DNA of 64,000 nt from Pyxidicoccus trucidator (GTDB lineage Bacteria; Myxococcota; Myxococcia; Myxococcales; Myxococcaceae). The stretch lies in NCBI RefSeq assembly GCF_010894435.1, contig NZ_JAAIXZ010000005.1, positions 496,001-560,000 of the forward strand, given 5' to 3'. Of the stretch, positions 36,891 to 45,629 are shown in pieces; within the stretch, counting starts at the first letter, position 1; every line of letters begins with the position of its first letter. Made by a program: the position numbers and the translations under genes. Below the pieces are notes generated by a model. It saw nothing but the letters and a program-made list of their open reading frames with translations. It made no database searches and was not told where the DNA came from.

Positions 36891-36919
36891 CTTCTAGGAG
36901 GGGGCCCCCTCCAAGTCAA
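36891..36919 (-). promoter_or_regulatory. Candidate promoter of rpsF operon with palindromic spacer
   Basis: On the minus strand, TTGACT (36914-36919), a 17-base spacer and TAGAAG (36891-36896) make a fair sigma-70-type promoter. The spacer contains a 16-bp perfect palindrome, GGAGGGGGCCCCCTCC (36897-36912), an unusual placement that could be an operator. It also lies about 55 bases past the pth stop and could act as a terminator hairpin instead. Confidence 0.5.
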
Positions 36920-36965
36920 GCGGGCGGACGGTCTGCCTGCCTGCCTGCCCCCTGAAGCCGGGCGT

Positions 36966-37541
36966 CTACGCCTTCCGGTTGAACCGGTTCATGGCCACCG
37001 ACAGTCCCTCGCGAATCCAGGTCTCCGTCATGTCCATGGAGCGGCCGATGAGCTCCTCCAACTGGCGGCGCTCCCCGTCGTCGAAGCCGGACAGGACGTA
37101 GCCGGACACGCGCTCGCGGGCGTTGGGGCCCTCCGGCTTGCCGATGCCGAAGCGCAGGCGGATGAAGCCCTCGTCGCCCAGGCTGGAGACGGTGCTCTTG
37201 AGGCCGTTGTGGCCGCCGCTGCCGCCGCCCGCCTTGAGCTGGAGCCGGCCGAAGGGCAGGTCCAACTCGTCGTGGATGACGAGCACGTCCTCCACGGCGA
37301 CCTTGTAGAAGCGCGCGGCCTCAGCCACCGAGCGGCCCGACAGGTTCATGAACGTCTGGGGCTCGACGAAGAGGACGCGCTCGCCGGCCAGGGTGCCCTG
37401 GCCCACCTTCGCGGCGAACTTCTCCTGGTTGAGCTGTGCGCGTGCCCGGGGCAGCAGCGCCTCCACCACCATGAACCCGATGTTGTGCCGGTGCCGCTCG
37501 TACTCGCGCCCCGGGTTGCCCAGCCCGACGATGAGCTTCAT
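36966..37541 (-). CDS. pth: Peptidyl-tRNA hydrolase
   Basis: A 191-residue enzyme that recycles peptidyl-tRNAs. [23 protein letters not shown] carries the conserved Asn and catalytic His; [22 protein letters not shown] and [11 protein letters not shown] are all present. Length typical. Between rplY and the rpsF operon, the standard delta-proteobacterial order. Confidence 0.97.
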   Translation of the reverse strand: MKLIVGLGNPGREYERHRHNIGFMVVEALLPRARAQLNQEKFAAKVGQGTLAGERVLFVEPQTFMNLSGRSVAEAARFYKVAVEDVLVIHDELDLPFGRLQLKAGGGSGGHNGLKSTVSSLGDEGFIRLRFGIGKPEGPNARERVSGYVLSGFDDGERRQLEELIGRSMDMTETWIREGLSVAMNRFNRKA

Positions 37542-37619
37542 GAGAGGCTCCGAAACGAGAACGGGGCCAGCCCCTTGTCCGGGCCAGCCCCGCTCCAGAA
37601 GGGTAACGCAGGAAGAAGA

Positions 37620-38309
37620 CTACTTCTTCGCGGGCGCCTTGGCCGCCGCGGCAGGAGCCGCCGCCGCCTTGTCGCCAGCCTTGCCCGCCGCCGGAGCCGC
37701 CGCCGCCGCCGGAGCCGCCGCCGCAGCAACCGGAGCCGCCTCGGCCGCCTCGGGCGCGCTGAGCACGGCCACGGTGTAGTTGACGTTCGACTTCACGGAC
37801 ACGCCCGCGGGGAACTTCACGTCGTTGATGTGGATGGCCTCCGCGATCTTCAGCGGCGTCACGTCCACCTCGATGCGCTCGGGGATGGCGTTCGGCAGCG
37901 CCCAGACCTCGATCTCGCGGCGAATCTGCGAGAGCAGACCGCCGTCGGCCACGCCCGCCGCCTTGCCGACGAGCACCAGCGGGATGTTGACCTTGACCTG
38001 CTCGTTCTCACGCACGGCGATGAAGTCGACGTGGAGGATGTCGCGGGTCAGCGGGTCCATCTGGTAGTCCTTGAGGAGGACCTGATGGGTGTCGCCGCCC
38101 AGCTTGATCTGGATGAGGGTGTTGAACTTGTGCGGGGTGTTGATGGCCACGCGGACCGACTTGGGGTCCACGGAGACGTGCACCGGCTTGGTCAGGTGCT
38201 TGCCGTACACCACGGCGGGAACCACGCCCTTCGCGCGCAGGCGGCGGGCAGCGCCCTTGCCAGAGCCTTCACGCGCCTGGGCCTCGAGGGTGGTCTTGTC
38301 GACGGACAT
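37620..38309 (-). CDS. rplY: Ribosomal protein L25/Ctc, long form
   Basis: A 229-residue 5S rRNA-binding protein of the TL5/Ctc type: an N-terminal L25 domain (LEAQAREGSGKGAARRLRAKGVVPAVVYG), then a C-terminal beta domain (about 95-190), and a low-complexity Ala/Pro/Lys tail of about 45 residues. Located 78 bases upstream of pth and on the same strand. The tail resembles linker-like Ala/Pro/Lys tails seen on other myxobacterial ribosomal proteins. Confidence 0.95.
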   Translation of the reverse strand: MSVDKTTLEAQAREGSGKGAARRLRAKGVVPAVVYGKHLTKPVHVSVDPKSVRVAINTPHKFNTLIQIKLGGDTHQVLLKDYQMDPLTRDILHVDFIAVRENEQVKVNIPLVLVGKAAGVADGGLLSQIRREIEVWALPNAIPERIEVDVTPLKIAEAIHINDVKFPAGVSVKSNVNYTVAVLSAPEAAEAAPVAAAAAPAAAAAPAAGKAGDKAAAAPAAAAKAPAKK

Positions 38310-38490
38310 GGAAAAGCCTCACGAAAGCGGACTGCGGTTGCCACCGGCTTCCCTGGCGCCCTCGGCATCCCGCCCCAGTGGCGGGCCCCGAAGACGGCGC
38401 CCTTGCGTGTAAGGGTCCGGTAGAGGAGGGCTGCACATGCCAGCCGGAGGGCCCGGAGTCAAGCCGTCCGGCGGGCGGGCGGGCGCCGGC

Positions 38491-39441
38491 TCAGACGAAG
38501 AGCGAGCTGAGCGAGTCGGCGCGGTGGATGCGGGCGATGGCCTCGCCGAAGAGGCGCTCGGTGGTGAGCACGCGAATCTTCGAGCAGGCCTGCGCCGTGG
38601 GCGACATCGGCACGGTGTCCGTGAAGACGACCTCTTCCAGCACCGAGTCGGTGATGCGCTGGATGGCGGGGCCGGAGAGGATGGGGTGGACGGCGTAGGC
38701 CACCACCCGGCGCGCGCCCTTGGCCTTCAGGGCGGCGGCGGCCTGGGTGAGCGTGCCGGCGGTGTCCACCATGTCGTCCACCAGGACGGCGTCCTTCCCA
38801 TTCACGTCGCCGATGAGGTTCATCACCTCGGAGGCGTTGGGACGCGGGCGGCGCTTGTCGATGATGGCGAGGCCGGTGTTCAGCCGCTTCGAGTACGCGC
38901 GGGCGCGCTCCACGCCGCCGGCGTCCGGCGAGACGATGACGAGCTCCTGCGAGTCCGGGAAGCGCTTGCGCAAGTCTTCCAGGAACACCGGCGAGCCGTA
39001 GAGGTGGTCCGAGGGGATGTTGAAGAAGCCCTGGATCTGCCCGGCGTGCATGTCCATGGACACCACTCGCTCGGCGCCCGCGGACTCCAGCAGGTCGGCG
39101 ATCAGCTTGGCGGTGATGGGCGTGCGCGGGGCGACCTTCCGGTCCTGCCGGGCGTAGCCGTAGTAGGGGATGACGGCGGTGATGGAGCCCGCGCTCGCCC
39201 GCTTGAGGGCGTCGCACATGATGAGCAGCTCCATCAGGTGGTCGTTGGCCGGCGGGCAGGTGGACTGGAGCACGAAGATGTCGTGCCCACGGACGTTCTC
39301 GCCAATCTCGACGTGTATCTCCCCGTCGGAGAAGCGACCGACCTCCGCCTTGCCCAGCGGGCGCTTGAGGTACTCGCAGATGCGATGCGCCAGGCCGGGA
39401 TTCGAGTTCCCGGCGAACACCTTGAAGTCACGCGGCTGCAT
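38491..39441 (-). CDS. prs: Ribose-phosphate pyrophosphokinase
   Basis: A 316-residue class I PRPP synthase. FKVFAGNSNPGLA is the N-terminal strand; RQDRK provides ATP contacts; VVSMDMHAGQIQGFF and the PRPP loop VLVDDMVDTAGTL are complete. ATG 39441 gives the standard length. Feeds PRPP to the upp-like and hpt salvage enzymes encoded nearby at 41-42.5 kb. Confidence 0.97.
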   Translation of the reverse strand: MQPRDFKVFAGNSNPGLAHRICEYLKRPLGKAEVGRFSDGEIHVEIGENVRGHDIFVLQSTCPPANDHLMELLIMCDALKRASAGSITAVIPYYGYARQDRKVAPRTPITAKLIADLLESAGAERVVSMDMHAGQIQGFFNIPSDHLYGSPVFLEDLRKRFPDSQELVIVSPDAGGVERARAYSKRLNTGLAIIDKRRPRPNASEVMNLIGDVNGKDAVLVDDMVDTAGTLTQAAAALKAKGARRVVAYAVHPILSGPAIQRITDSVLEEVVFTDTVPMSPTAQACSKIRVLTTERLFGEAIARIHRADSLSSLFV

Positions 39442-39485
39442 GGTGGGGCCGCTGACTAACCTGGACACGCGTGGAAGGGAAGTCG

Positions 39486-39785
39486 TTAGTCCATGTCCGC
39501 TGCCACCGCCATGAGCGTCCCGGCTTGCGCCTGATGAAGGTGGCGCTCGTACTCAATGAGGATGACGCGCTCCATCTGGCTGCGCGTGTCCGCATTGAGC
39601 GGGTGAGCGATATCCTTGTACGTCCCATCTTTCCTCTTCTTTGCCGGCATCGCGATGAACAGCCCGGAGGAGCCGTGGATGACCTTCAAATCGCGTATGA
39701 CGAAACAATGATCCAAGGTGATGGTGACGTACGCCTTGAGCTTGTCCTCTTCGACCGGAAACACCCGGACGTCGGTGATGTTCAT
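39486..39785 (-). CDS. spoVG: SpoVG-family RNA/DNA-binding regulator
   Basis: A 99-residue protein. MNITDVRVFPVEEDKLKAYV, then FVIRDLKVIHGSSGLFIAMP and DIAHPLNADTR, are the family blocks. ATG 39785 has a GGGGGG run upstream as a ribosome binding site. SpoVG proteins bind nucleic acids and affect development and cell division in several bacteria; in myxobacteria a developmental role is plausible. It sits directly upstream of prs, as is common. Confidence 0.95.
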   Translation of the reverse strand: MNITDVRVFPVEEDKLKAYVTITLDHCFVIRDLKVIHGSSGLFIAMPAKKRKDGTYKDIAHPLNADTRSQMERVILIEYERHLHQAQAGTLMAVAADMD

Positions 39786-39921
39786 GGTCCCCCCCCGAAC
39801 CCGAAAGGTCGGAGCTGAAGGGAAGCCTGGGACATACCGGGTGTAAAATGCAAGCGGGGACGCGACTGACCCACGCCCCAAAGGTCCATTCACCCACAGT
39901 CCGTCGTCGCTACCGGTGGGG

Positions 39922-40296
39922 TCAGTGGAAGAGGAAGGGCCAGTGCAGGACCAGGTGGGTCAGGAAGGCGAGGTGGTAGACCACGATGATGGCGTAGACG
40001 ACGGCGCCCGCGCGGATGGCGATGCGGCTGGCTCGCAGGCGCCGGTGGAGGCACAGCAGCCAGAGGCCGGCATTCACGATGACCAGCTTGGAGAACATGA
40101 AGAAGAGCGGCGACTGCTCATAGGCCACGCGCATCAGCGGGTTGAGCTCCTCCGCCACGCCGAGCTGCAGGAAGAGCAGGGTGAAGAGCCCGTCCAAGAG
40201 GTTCAGCACCAACAGCGCCACCGAGGCCGGTGACAGGTAGAAGGAAGCATTGCTGCTCCACGCCGCGCCCCGCGCCTGCTCCATCGTCGTCGCCAC
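39922..40296 (-). CDS. DUF5658-like small membrane protein
   Basis: A 124-residue protein with three membrane helices (about 24-46, 64-84, 96-118). LNLLDGLFTLLFLQLGVAEELNPLM matches the DUF5658 signature, D-x-x-x-T then E-x-N-P. Function unknown. Confidence 0.8.
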   Translation of the reverse strand: MATTMEQARGAAWSSNASFYLSPASVALLVLNLLDGLFTLLFLQLGVAEELNPLMRVAYEQSPLFFMFSKLVIVNAGLWLLCLHRRLRASRIAIRAGAVVYAIIVVYHLAFLTHLVLHWPFLFH

Positions 40297-40434
40297 GCCC
40301 GACCTCCCTCGCCCAGGTTCCGGAAGGACGTCCCTTCAAGACGCTTGCCAACGCCGCGAGCAGGGCTCCGGGAGCAGGCGGGCAGGCGGGCCGTGGCCGC
40401 GTTGGAACCCCGCCCCGGCGGGCCGCGCCGAAAG

Positions 40435-40463
40435 TTGACTCCCCTGGGGGTGTGGCAGACTAT
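40435..40463 (+). promoter_or_regulatory. Candidate promoter for tdk operon
   Basis: TTGACT (40435-40440), 17-base spacer, GACTAT (40458-40463), 36 bases before the tdk start. The -35 is good, the -10 matches consensus at three positions. Confidence 0.4.
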
Positions 40464-40498
40464 CCGCGCCCTTCGAGCCCCCTGCCCGTGAGTATTTC

Positions 40499-41098
40499 GT
40501 GCACCAATTCCCCAAAGATATCGGGTGGATAGAGGTCATCTGCGGCTCCATGTTCTCCGGCAAGACGGAGGAGCTGATCCGCCGCATCCAGCGGGCCCTC
40601 TACGGCAAGCAGAGGGTGCAGGTCTTCAAGCCGCGCATCGACAACCGGTACGATGAAAACCAGGTGGTGAGCCACTCGCAGCTGAAGGTGACCTCCACCC
40701 CCATCGACCGGGCTGAAGAGATTTTTTACAGGCTGGCCGCCGACACCCAGGTGGTGGGCATCGACGAGGTGCAGTTCTTCGGCGCCGAGGTGGTGGCGGT
40801 GGTGCAGGCGCTGGCCAACAAGGGGCTGCGCGTCATCTGCGCCGGGTTGGATCAGGACTACCAGGGGCGCCCCTTCGAGCCGATGCCGCAGCTGATGGCG
40901 GTGTCCGAGTACGTGACGAAGGAGCTGGCCATCTGCGTGGTGTGTGGGAATCCGGCCAATCGTTCCCAGCGGATTGTTTCAAGCGAGGAGCGCGTGGTGG
41001 TGGGCGCCGCGGGCGCGTACGAGCCGCGCTGCCGCAAGTGTCATGTGACGGAGCCCACGGAGGGCACTCCGCCGCAGACGCTGAAGCTGTTCGACTGA
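40499..41098 (+). CDS. tdk: Thymidine kinase (type II)
   Basis: A 199-residue enzyme with Walker A GSMFSGKTEELIRR (about 17-30), catalytic IDEVQFF and a zinc ribbon with Cys residues in ICVVCGNP and PRCRKCH. Start GTG 40499. Phosphorylates thymidine with ATP. First of the salvage operon tdk / upp-like / hpt. Confidence 0.96.
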   Translation: MHQFPKDIGWIEVICGSMFSGKTEELIRRIQRALYGKQRVQVFKPRIDNRYDENQVVSHSQLKVTSTPIDRAEEIFYRLAADTQVVGIDEVQFFGAEVVAVVQALANKGLRVICAGLDQDYQGRPFEPMPQLMAVSEYVTKELAICVVCGNPANRSQRIVSSEERVVVGAAGAYEPRCRKCHVTEPTEGTPPQTLKLFD

Positions 41099-41151
41099 GC
41101 GGGAGTGTCGTCCGCCTGGCGTGGTGCCCGGGGCGAAGAGGAGCCGACCGA

Positions 41152-41967
41152 ATGCGCGACACCCTGTACGCGAACGTGCCCTTCCGGCTGAACGAGATGA
41201 CCCACCACTATGGACCGCACGTCCACCTGGTGGGAAATCCGTTCCTCCTCTCGCAGCTGGCGACGCTGTGTTCGAAGGGCGTCATCCAGCCGCAAATCAA
41301 CCGGCTGGTGGAGCAGCTCTACGCGGACCTGGTGAAGACGGTGGTGAACGCCGAGTTCCCCCGGAAGATGGTGAGCCTGCCCACGCGGATGATTGATTAC
41401 ACGCCACAGGGGCTCTACCAGGGCGAGGTCATCGACCCTCAAGTCAGGGTGGTGACGGTGAACATCGCCCGGGCGGGCACGCTGCCGTCGCAGGTGACGT
41501 ACGACTTGATGAACACCACGGTGGACGCGTCGCTGGTGCGGCAGGACCACATCATCATGAGCCGGATGATTGACGCGGCAGAGGCGGTGGTGGGCTCGGA
41601 GATTGGCGGCGCGAAGATTGGCGGCGACGTGGACGACGCCTTCGTGCTCTTCCCGGACCCGATGGGGGCCACGGGCGGCAGCCTGTCCACGGCGATTTCG
41701 CTCTACAAGACGAAGGTGCCGGGGCGGCCCCGGCGCATCATCACCCTGAACCTCATCGTCACGCCGGAGTACCTGCGGCGGATGACGACGGACCACCCGG
41801 ACGTCACCATCTACGCGCTCCGGCTGGACAGGGGCCTGTCCCCGCCGGAGGTGTTCGGCACGGAGCCGGGCGCGCTCTGGGAGAAGGAGCGGGGGCTGGA
41901 TGACCGGCAGTACATCGTCCCCGGAGGTGGTGGCTTCGGGGAGATCATGAACAACGCGTACGTGTAG
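41152..41967 (+). CDS. upp: Uracil phosphoribosyltransferase-like protein
   Basis: A 271-residue phosphoribosyltransferase, longer than the usual 209. The PRPP loop is DPMGATGGSLSTAI (DPMLATGGS in typical Upp), and PDVTIYALRLDRGL ... YIVPGGGGFGE matches the uracil-binding flap and the C-terminal GLGDAGDR region with changes. ATG 41152 follows GAGGAG. Lies between tdk and hpt, so salvage of a pyrimidine base is likely. Divergence leaves the exact base uncertain. Confidence 0.8.
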   Translation: MRDTLYANVPFRLNEMTHHYGPHVHLVGNPFLLSQLATLCSKGVIQPQINRLVEQLYADLVKTVVNAEFPRKMVSLPTRMIDYTPQGLYQGEVIDPQVRVVTVNIARAGTLPSQVTYDLMNTTVDASLVRQDHIIMSRMIDAAEAVVGSEIGGAKIGGDVDDAFVLFPDPMGATGGSLSTAISLYKTKVPGRPRRIITLNLIVTPEYLRRMTTDHPDVTIYALRLDRGLSPPEVFGTEPGALWEKERGLDDRQYIVPGGGGFGEIMNNAYV

Positions 41968-41981
41968 CGGAGGAGCAGGCC

Positions 41982-42515
41982 TTGGCGTTCTACGAGCAGC
42001 AAGTCGGCGTCCTGATTTCCGAGGACAAGTTGCAGGCCCGAGTCCGGGAGCTGGCCGCGGAGATTACGCGCGACTACCAGGACAAGGACCTGACGCTCAT
42101 CTGCGTGCTGAAGGGCTCGGTGTTCTTCGCCATGGACCTGGCGAAGCACATCGACCTGCCGGTGAAGCTCGAGTTCCTGGGCGTGTCCAGCTACCAGGGC
42201 GGCACCGAGACGACGGGCGAGGTGCGCGTCACCACGGATGTGAGCAAGCCCCTGGCGGGCAAGCACGTGCTCATCATCGAGGACATCATCGACACCGGGC
42301 TCACCATGCAGTTCCTGCTGGAGAACCTGCGTGCCCGGCACCCGGCGTCCCTGAAGCTGTGCTCGCTGCTGGAGAAGCCGGCGCGGGCCCGGACGAAGGT
42401 GGACATCGACTACAAGGGCTTCGTCATCGATGACCACTTCGTCGTGGGGTACGGGCTCGACTACGGCGAGGTGTACCGGAACCTGCCTTTCATCGGAGTG
42501 ATGAAGGGGAAGTAG
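41982..42515 (+). CDS. hpt: Hypoxanthine phosphoribosyltransferase
   Basis: A 177-residue purine salvage enzyme. The PRPP motif is VLIIEDIIDTGLTM; LICVLKGSVFFAMDL, LEFLGVSSY and DYKGFVIDDHFVVGYGLDY are classical. Start TTG 41982 behind GGAGGAG. Last of the salvage operon. Confidence 0.95.
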   Translation: MAFYEQQVGVLISEDKLQARVRELAAEITRDYQDKDLTLICVLKGSVFFAMDLAKHIDLPVKLEFLGVSSYQGGTETTGEVRVTTDVSKPLAGKHVLIIEDIIDTGLTMQFLLENLRARHPASLKLCSLLEKPARARTKVDIDYKGFVIDDHFVVGYGLDYGEVYRNLPFIGVMKGK

Positions 42516-42721
42516 CGCGCCAGGGCCCGGCGGCGCGCCTGCCCTTGCTCGGGGAGGCGGAACGCCGAGGGCTCCGCGCGGACGCCGCCCTCCGAGCCTT
42601 CGGAGGGTGGCACTGGTGCCGTCTGGCTGCACATGCGCACCGTCCCTGAGGGGACTGCTTGTTCCGCGAGGCACCTGCCGCGGGCAACCGCGGCGTGGAC
42701 CTTCGTGGAGAGGGGCTGCGC

Positions 42722-43549
42722 ATGCCTGCATCCATGGTGAAGTCCGCTCCGGCGCGTGCCGGTGGCGAAGAGGCGCTCCGGAAGTACCTGGCGGAGCTGG
42801 TGGGGACCTTCGTGCTGGTGCTGGGCGGCGTCGGGGCTGCCGTGCTGGCGGGGGACCGCATCGGTTTCCTGGGCGTGTCGCTCGCGTTCGGCCTGTCGCT
42901 GCTGGCGATGGTCTACACCGTGGGCCCCATCTCCGGCTGCCATGTGAATCCGGCGGTGACGCTGGGGCTGTTGCTCACGGGGAAGATGGAGTCCCGGTAT
43001 GCGCTCGGCTACGTGGTGGCCCAGTGCGTGGGGGCGATTGCCGCGGCCGGGGTGGTGCTGCTGATTGCCGGGGGGGCGCCCGGTGGGTACTCGCCCTCCG
43101 TGGAGGGGCTGGCGTCCAACGGGTTCGGCGCGGCCTCGCCGGATGGGTACAACCTGGGGGCGGCCTTCCTTACCGAGGTGGCGCTTACCTTCCTGCTGGT
43201 GCTGACGGTGCTTGGGGCCACCGACGCCCGCGCGCCCGTGGGCTTCGCGGGGCTGGCCATTGGCCTGGTGTTGGCGCTCATCCACCTGGTGGGGATTCCG
43301 GTGACGAACACGTCCGTGAATCCCGCGCGCAGCCTGGGGCCGGCGGTGTTCGCGGGCGGGCTGGCGCTGAGTCAGTTGTGGCTGTTCATCGTGGCTCCGT
43401 TGCTGGGTGGAGCCACGGCGGCGGCCGTGTACCGCACGGTGTTCCGACCGGTGGCGCCGATTACGGCCACCACGGCGGAACGTGCGACGGAGCGCGAGCG
43501 GGCAGAGCGGGTGGCCGGGGACCGGAGGGAGGGCCGGACTCCTGTCTGA
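42722..43549 (+). CDS. aqpZ: Aquaporin, AqpZ type
   Basis: A 275-residue channel with six membrane helices and the two half-helix motifs HVNPAVTLG and SVNPARSLG. A hydrophilic Arg/Glu-rich C-terminal tail of about 40 residues is longer than in AqpZ. ATG 42722 follows GAGAGGGG. The pore residues suggest a water channel over a glycerol facilitator, but this was not tested. Confidence 0.92.
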   Translation: MPASMVKSAPARAGGEEALRKYLAELVGTFVLVLGGVGAAVLAGDRIGFLGVSLAFGLSLLAMVYTVGPISGCHVNPAVTLGLLLTGKMESRYALGYVVAQCVGAIAAAGVVLLIAGGAPGGYSPSVEGLASNGFGAASPDGYNLGAAFLTEVALTFLLVLTVLGATDARAPVGFAGLAIGLVLALIHLVGIPVTNTSVNPARSLGPAVFAGGLALSQLWLFIVAPLLGGATAAAVYRTVFRPVAPITATTAERATERERAERVAGDRREGRTPV

Positions 43550-44067
43550 GCCGGGGCGGGGCGCGTGTGCCGCGGCGGCGGTACCTCGCGCCGCCGGCAC
43601 ACTCGGTTCCGTGGGCCGGGCCACTGCGAGGGCTCGCCTGGACCTGGCCCGCGATGCCCTCAACCGCGCCGCTTCGCATGGCAGCCTGGCCCCGGCGTGA
43701 AGTGGCTCCGGACTCCATGGGCCAATTCCCGGCGGTGCATGGCCGGAAGGAATCTTCATTCCTCGCTGCGTCGGGCCTCCCGGGGCGGTGGGTGGCCGGA
43801 AGGAATCGTCGTTCCACGCTCCCGTCGGGCCTCCCGGGGCGGTGGGTGGCCGGAAGGAATCGTCGTTCCACGCTCCCGTCGGGCCTCCCGGGGCGGTGGG
43901 TGGCCGGAAGGAATCGTCGTTCCACGCACCTCGGCCCTTCAGGGCAGTGGCAGCCTGGCGGACTCCGGGCCTTCTCGCTGAGCGCGCCCGGGCGTATACG
44001 ACGGGCGTGGGACGGGGCCGCGACGTTCCGCACCTTGCTCCGGGTGTCACGGAGTGGAGCCACCGTC
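43550..44067. other. Non-coding gap with minisatellite
   Basis: A 518-base gap without a credible gene; all three frames on the minus strand and two on the plus strand stay open only because the 54-bp repeat is a multiple of three. Contains the tandem repeat listed separately and, at its right end, the ribosome binding site of the LysE gene. Confidence 0.6.
43741..43932. repeat. Tandem 54-bp minisatellite
   Basis: About 3.5 copies of a 54-bp unit (first unit 53 bp and diverged) containing GGCCGGAAGGAATCGTCGTT and CGGGCCTCCCGGGGCGGTGG; unit starts at 43741, 43794, 43848 and 43902. The second and third units are identical. No spacers, so not a CRISPR. Copy number is likely to vary between strains. 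Confidence 0.9.
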
Positions 44068-44700
44068 ATGCTCTTCGACCCGACCCGCCTCGCCGCGTTC
44101 ATGCTGGCGGGCATCGCGCTCAACCTCACCCCGGGACCGGACACGATGTATGTGCTGGCCCGGAGCATCGGCCAGGGACGCTCGGCGGGAGTCGTCTCCG
44201 CGCTGGGCATCTCCGCCGGGTGCCTGTTCCACATCGCCGCTGCGGCGCTGGGCCTGTCCGCGCTGCTGGCGACGTCGGCCATGGCCTTCACGGTGGTGAA
44301 GTGGGTGGGCGCCGGCTACCTGGTGTGGATGGGCGTGCAGATGCTGCGCAGCAAGGCAGGGCCCGAGGCCGTGCAGGGACTTCAGCCCACGAGCCTGTGG
44401 CGCATCTTCCGCGATGGCGTCGTCACCAACGTGCTCAACCCGAAGGTGGCCCTGTTCTTCCTGGCCTTCCTGCCGCAGTTCGTGGACCCGACTCGCGGCT
44501 CCACGGGGATGCAGTTCGTCCTGCTCGGGCTGCTGTTCGACGTGACGGGGACCGTGTGGCTCGTGTTCCTCGCCGGCGCGGCGGGGGCGTTCGGCGGCTG
44601 GCTGCGGCGCAACCCTCGCGTGGCAGCGGCGCAGAAGCGCGTCACGGGCGCGGTGTTCGTCGCGCTGGGAGCGCGGCTGGCGTTGCAGGGCCGGGAGTAG
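44068..44700 (+). CDS. LysE/RhtB-family exporter
   Basis: A 210-residue inner-membrane protein with six helices. NLTPGPDTMYVLARSIGQGRSAGVVSALGI is the family signature, and NVLNPKVALFFLAFLPQFV the second conserved block. Family members export amino acids or homoserine lactone. ATG 44068 after GGAG. Substrate unknown. Confidence 0.92.
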   Translation: MLFDPTRLAAFMLAGIALNLTPGPDTMYVLARSIGQGRSAGVVSALGISAGCLFHIAAAALGLSALLATSAMAFTVVKWVGAGYLVWMGVQMLRSKAGPEAVQGLQPTSLWRIFRDGVVTNVLNPKVALFFLAFLPQFVDPTRGSTGMQFVLLGLLFDVTGTVWLVFLAGAAGAFGGWLRRNPRVAAAQKRVTGAVFVALGARLALQGRE

Positions 44701-44712
44701 CGCGGCCTCGCT

Positions 44713-45360
44713 TCAGAAGATGGTCGTGACGACCAGGTACGACACGTAGAGCGCCCACGGCACGGCGGCGAGGACGCTCAGGAGATTGAGCAGGCCAGCC
44801 CAGACCGGATAGGCGTTGCGCCAGGGCAGGAGCAGGAACTGGCCGCCCGCGAGGATGGGCAGGGGCAGGAGGTTGATGGCGGCCAGCTTCGCGCTCATCA
44901 CGCCCCAGGCGCGGAGAATCTCTCCGTCACGCAGCAGCGCGAGGAAGCGCTCGATGCGGCCGGGGAGGGCGGAGAGCTCGAAGGGCACGGTGAAGCCGTG
45001 GACGAACTGGTGCAGCCCCTCTTCGGCGCCCAGGCAGACCATGGCGATGGCCACCTGCGAGACCCACGGCAGGAGGATGACTGCGCCGTGCATGGGGAGC
45101 GAGAGCTGCTGGAGCCGATTGCGCTTCGGTGCGTCCTCCACGGCCTCCGTGAAGCCCACCGCGCTGGCGACGGCGATGGGACGGAAGGACCAGACGATGC
45201 CGCCCAGGCGTCCGGACAGCAGGACGGGGCCGATGCCCAGGTCCACGAGCACGGGCCGCGCGCCCAGCGTGCTCGCCACCGCCGCCTGGGCCAGGGCCCA
45301 GAGCACGTTGACGGCGAAGAACAGCATCCAGAGCCAGAGGAATTGGGTGAAGCGGTCCAT
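44713..45360 (-). CDS. Degenerate M50-like membrane protein (no HExxH)
   Basis: A 215-residue protein with about five helices. The layout follows RseP-type site-2 proteases: an N-terminal helix WMLFFAVNVLWALAQAAVAS where HELGH would lie, a GIGPVLLSGRLGGIVWSFR segment matching the FGIGP-x-L-F-x-x-x-x-x-G-T-E block, and INLLPLPILAGGQ in place of NLLPIPxLDGG. Both the HExxH pair and the Asp zinc ligand are missing, and the PDZ domain is short or absent. Probably an inactive paralogue that may bind substrates or partners. Family link is inference. Confidence 0.6.
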   Translation of the reverse strand: MDRFTQFLWLWMLFFAVNVLWALAQAAVASTLGARPVLVDLGIGPVLLSGRLGGIVWSFRPIAVASAVGFTEAVEDAPKRNRLQQLSLPMHGAVILLPWVSQVAIAMVCLGAEEGLHQFVHGFTVPFELSALPGRIERFLALLRDGEILRAWGVMSAKLAAINLLPLPILAGGQFLLLPWRNAYPVWAGLLNLLSVLAAVPWALYVSYLVVTTIF

Positions 45361-45426
45361 GGGATACAGCCCGTTCTAACACGGCTTGGAGGGTGATTCC
45401 CGGCAGGGCGGGGAAGGGCACACTGG

Positions 45427-45590
45427 GTGGACACGAAGCGGTGGCCCGACTTCGCGCGGTTGTTCGAGAGCCGCGGAGGGCCCAAGGCGTGCTGGTGCAT
45501 GGCCTGGCGCGCGACCCTGCGGGTTCGCGCCGGCATGTCATGCGCTACGACATCGGTTCGTAGGGTAGGCGCGGCGCGTGCAGCAAATGC
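45427..45590 (+). pseudogene. N-terminal remnant of a GNAT acetyltransferase
   Basis: From GTG 45427 the frame reads MDTKRWPDFARLF then RGGPKACWCMAWR, the opening of a well-known GNAT acetyltransferase group. Similarity stops after about 30 residues, and the frame then runs into unrelated sequence. No acetyl-CoA loop remains. A deletion scar left before the M28 peptidase gene. Confidence 0.6.
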
Positions 45591-45629
45591 TAGTGGACTC
45601 CGGCGAGAGCAATTGCTGAGTAGTGCCCT

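Noticed and set aside
43741-43932. CRISPR array
   Set aside because: Units are contiguous 54-bp copies with no unique spacers and no cas genes.
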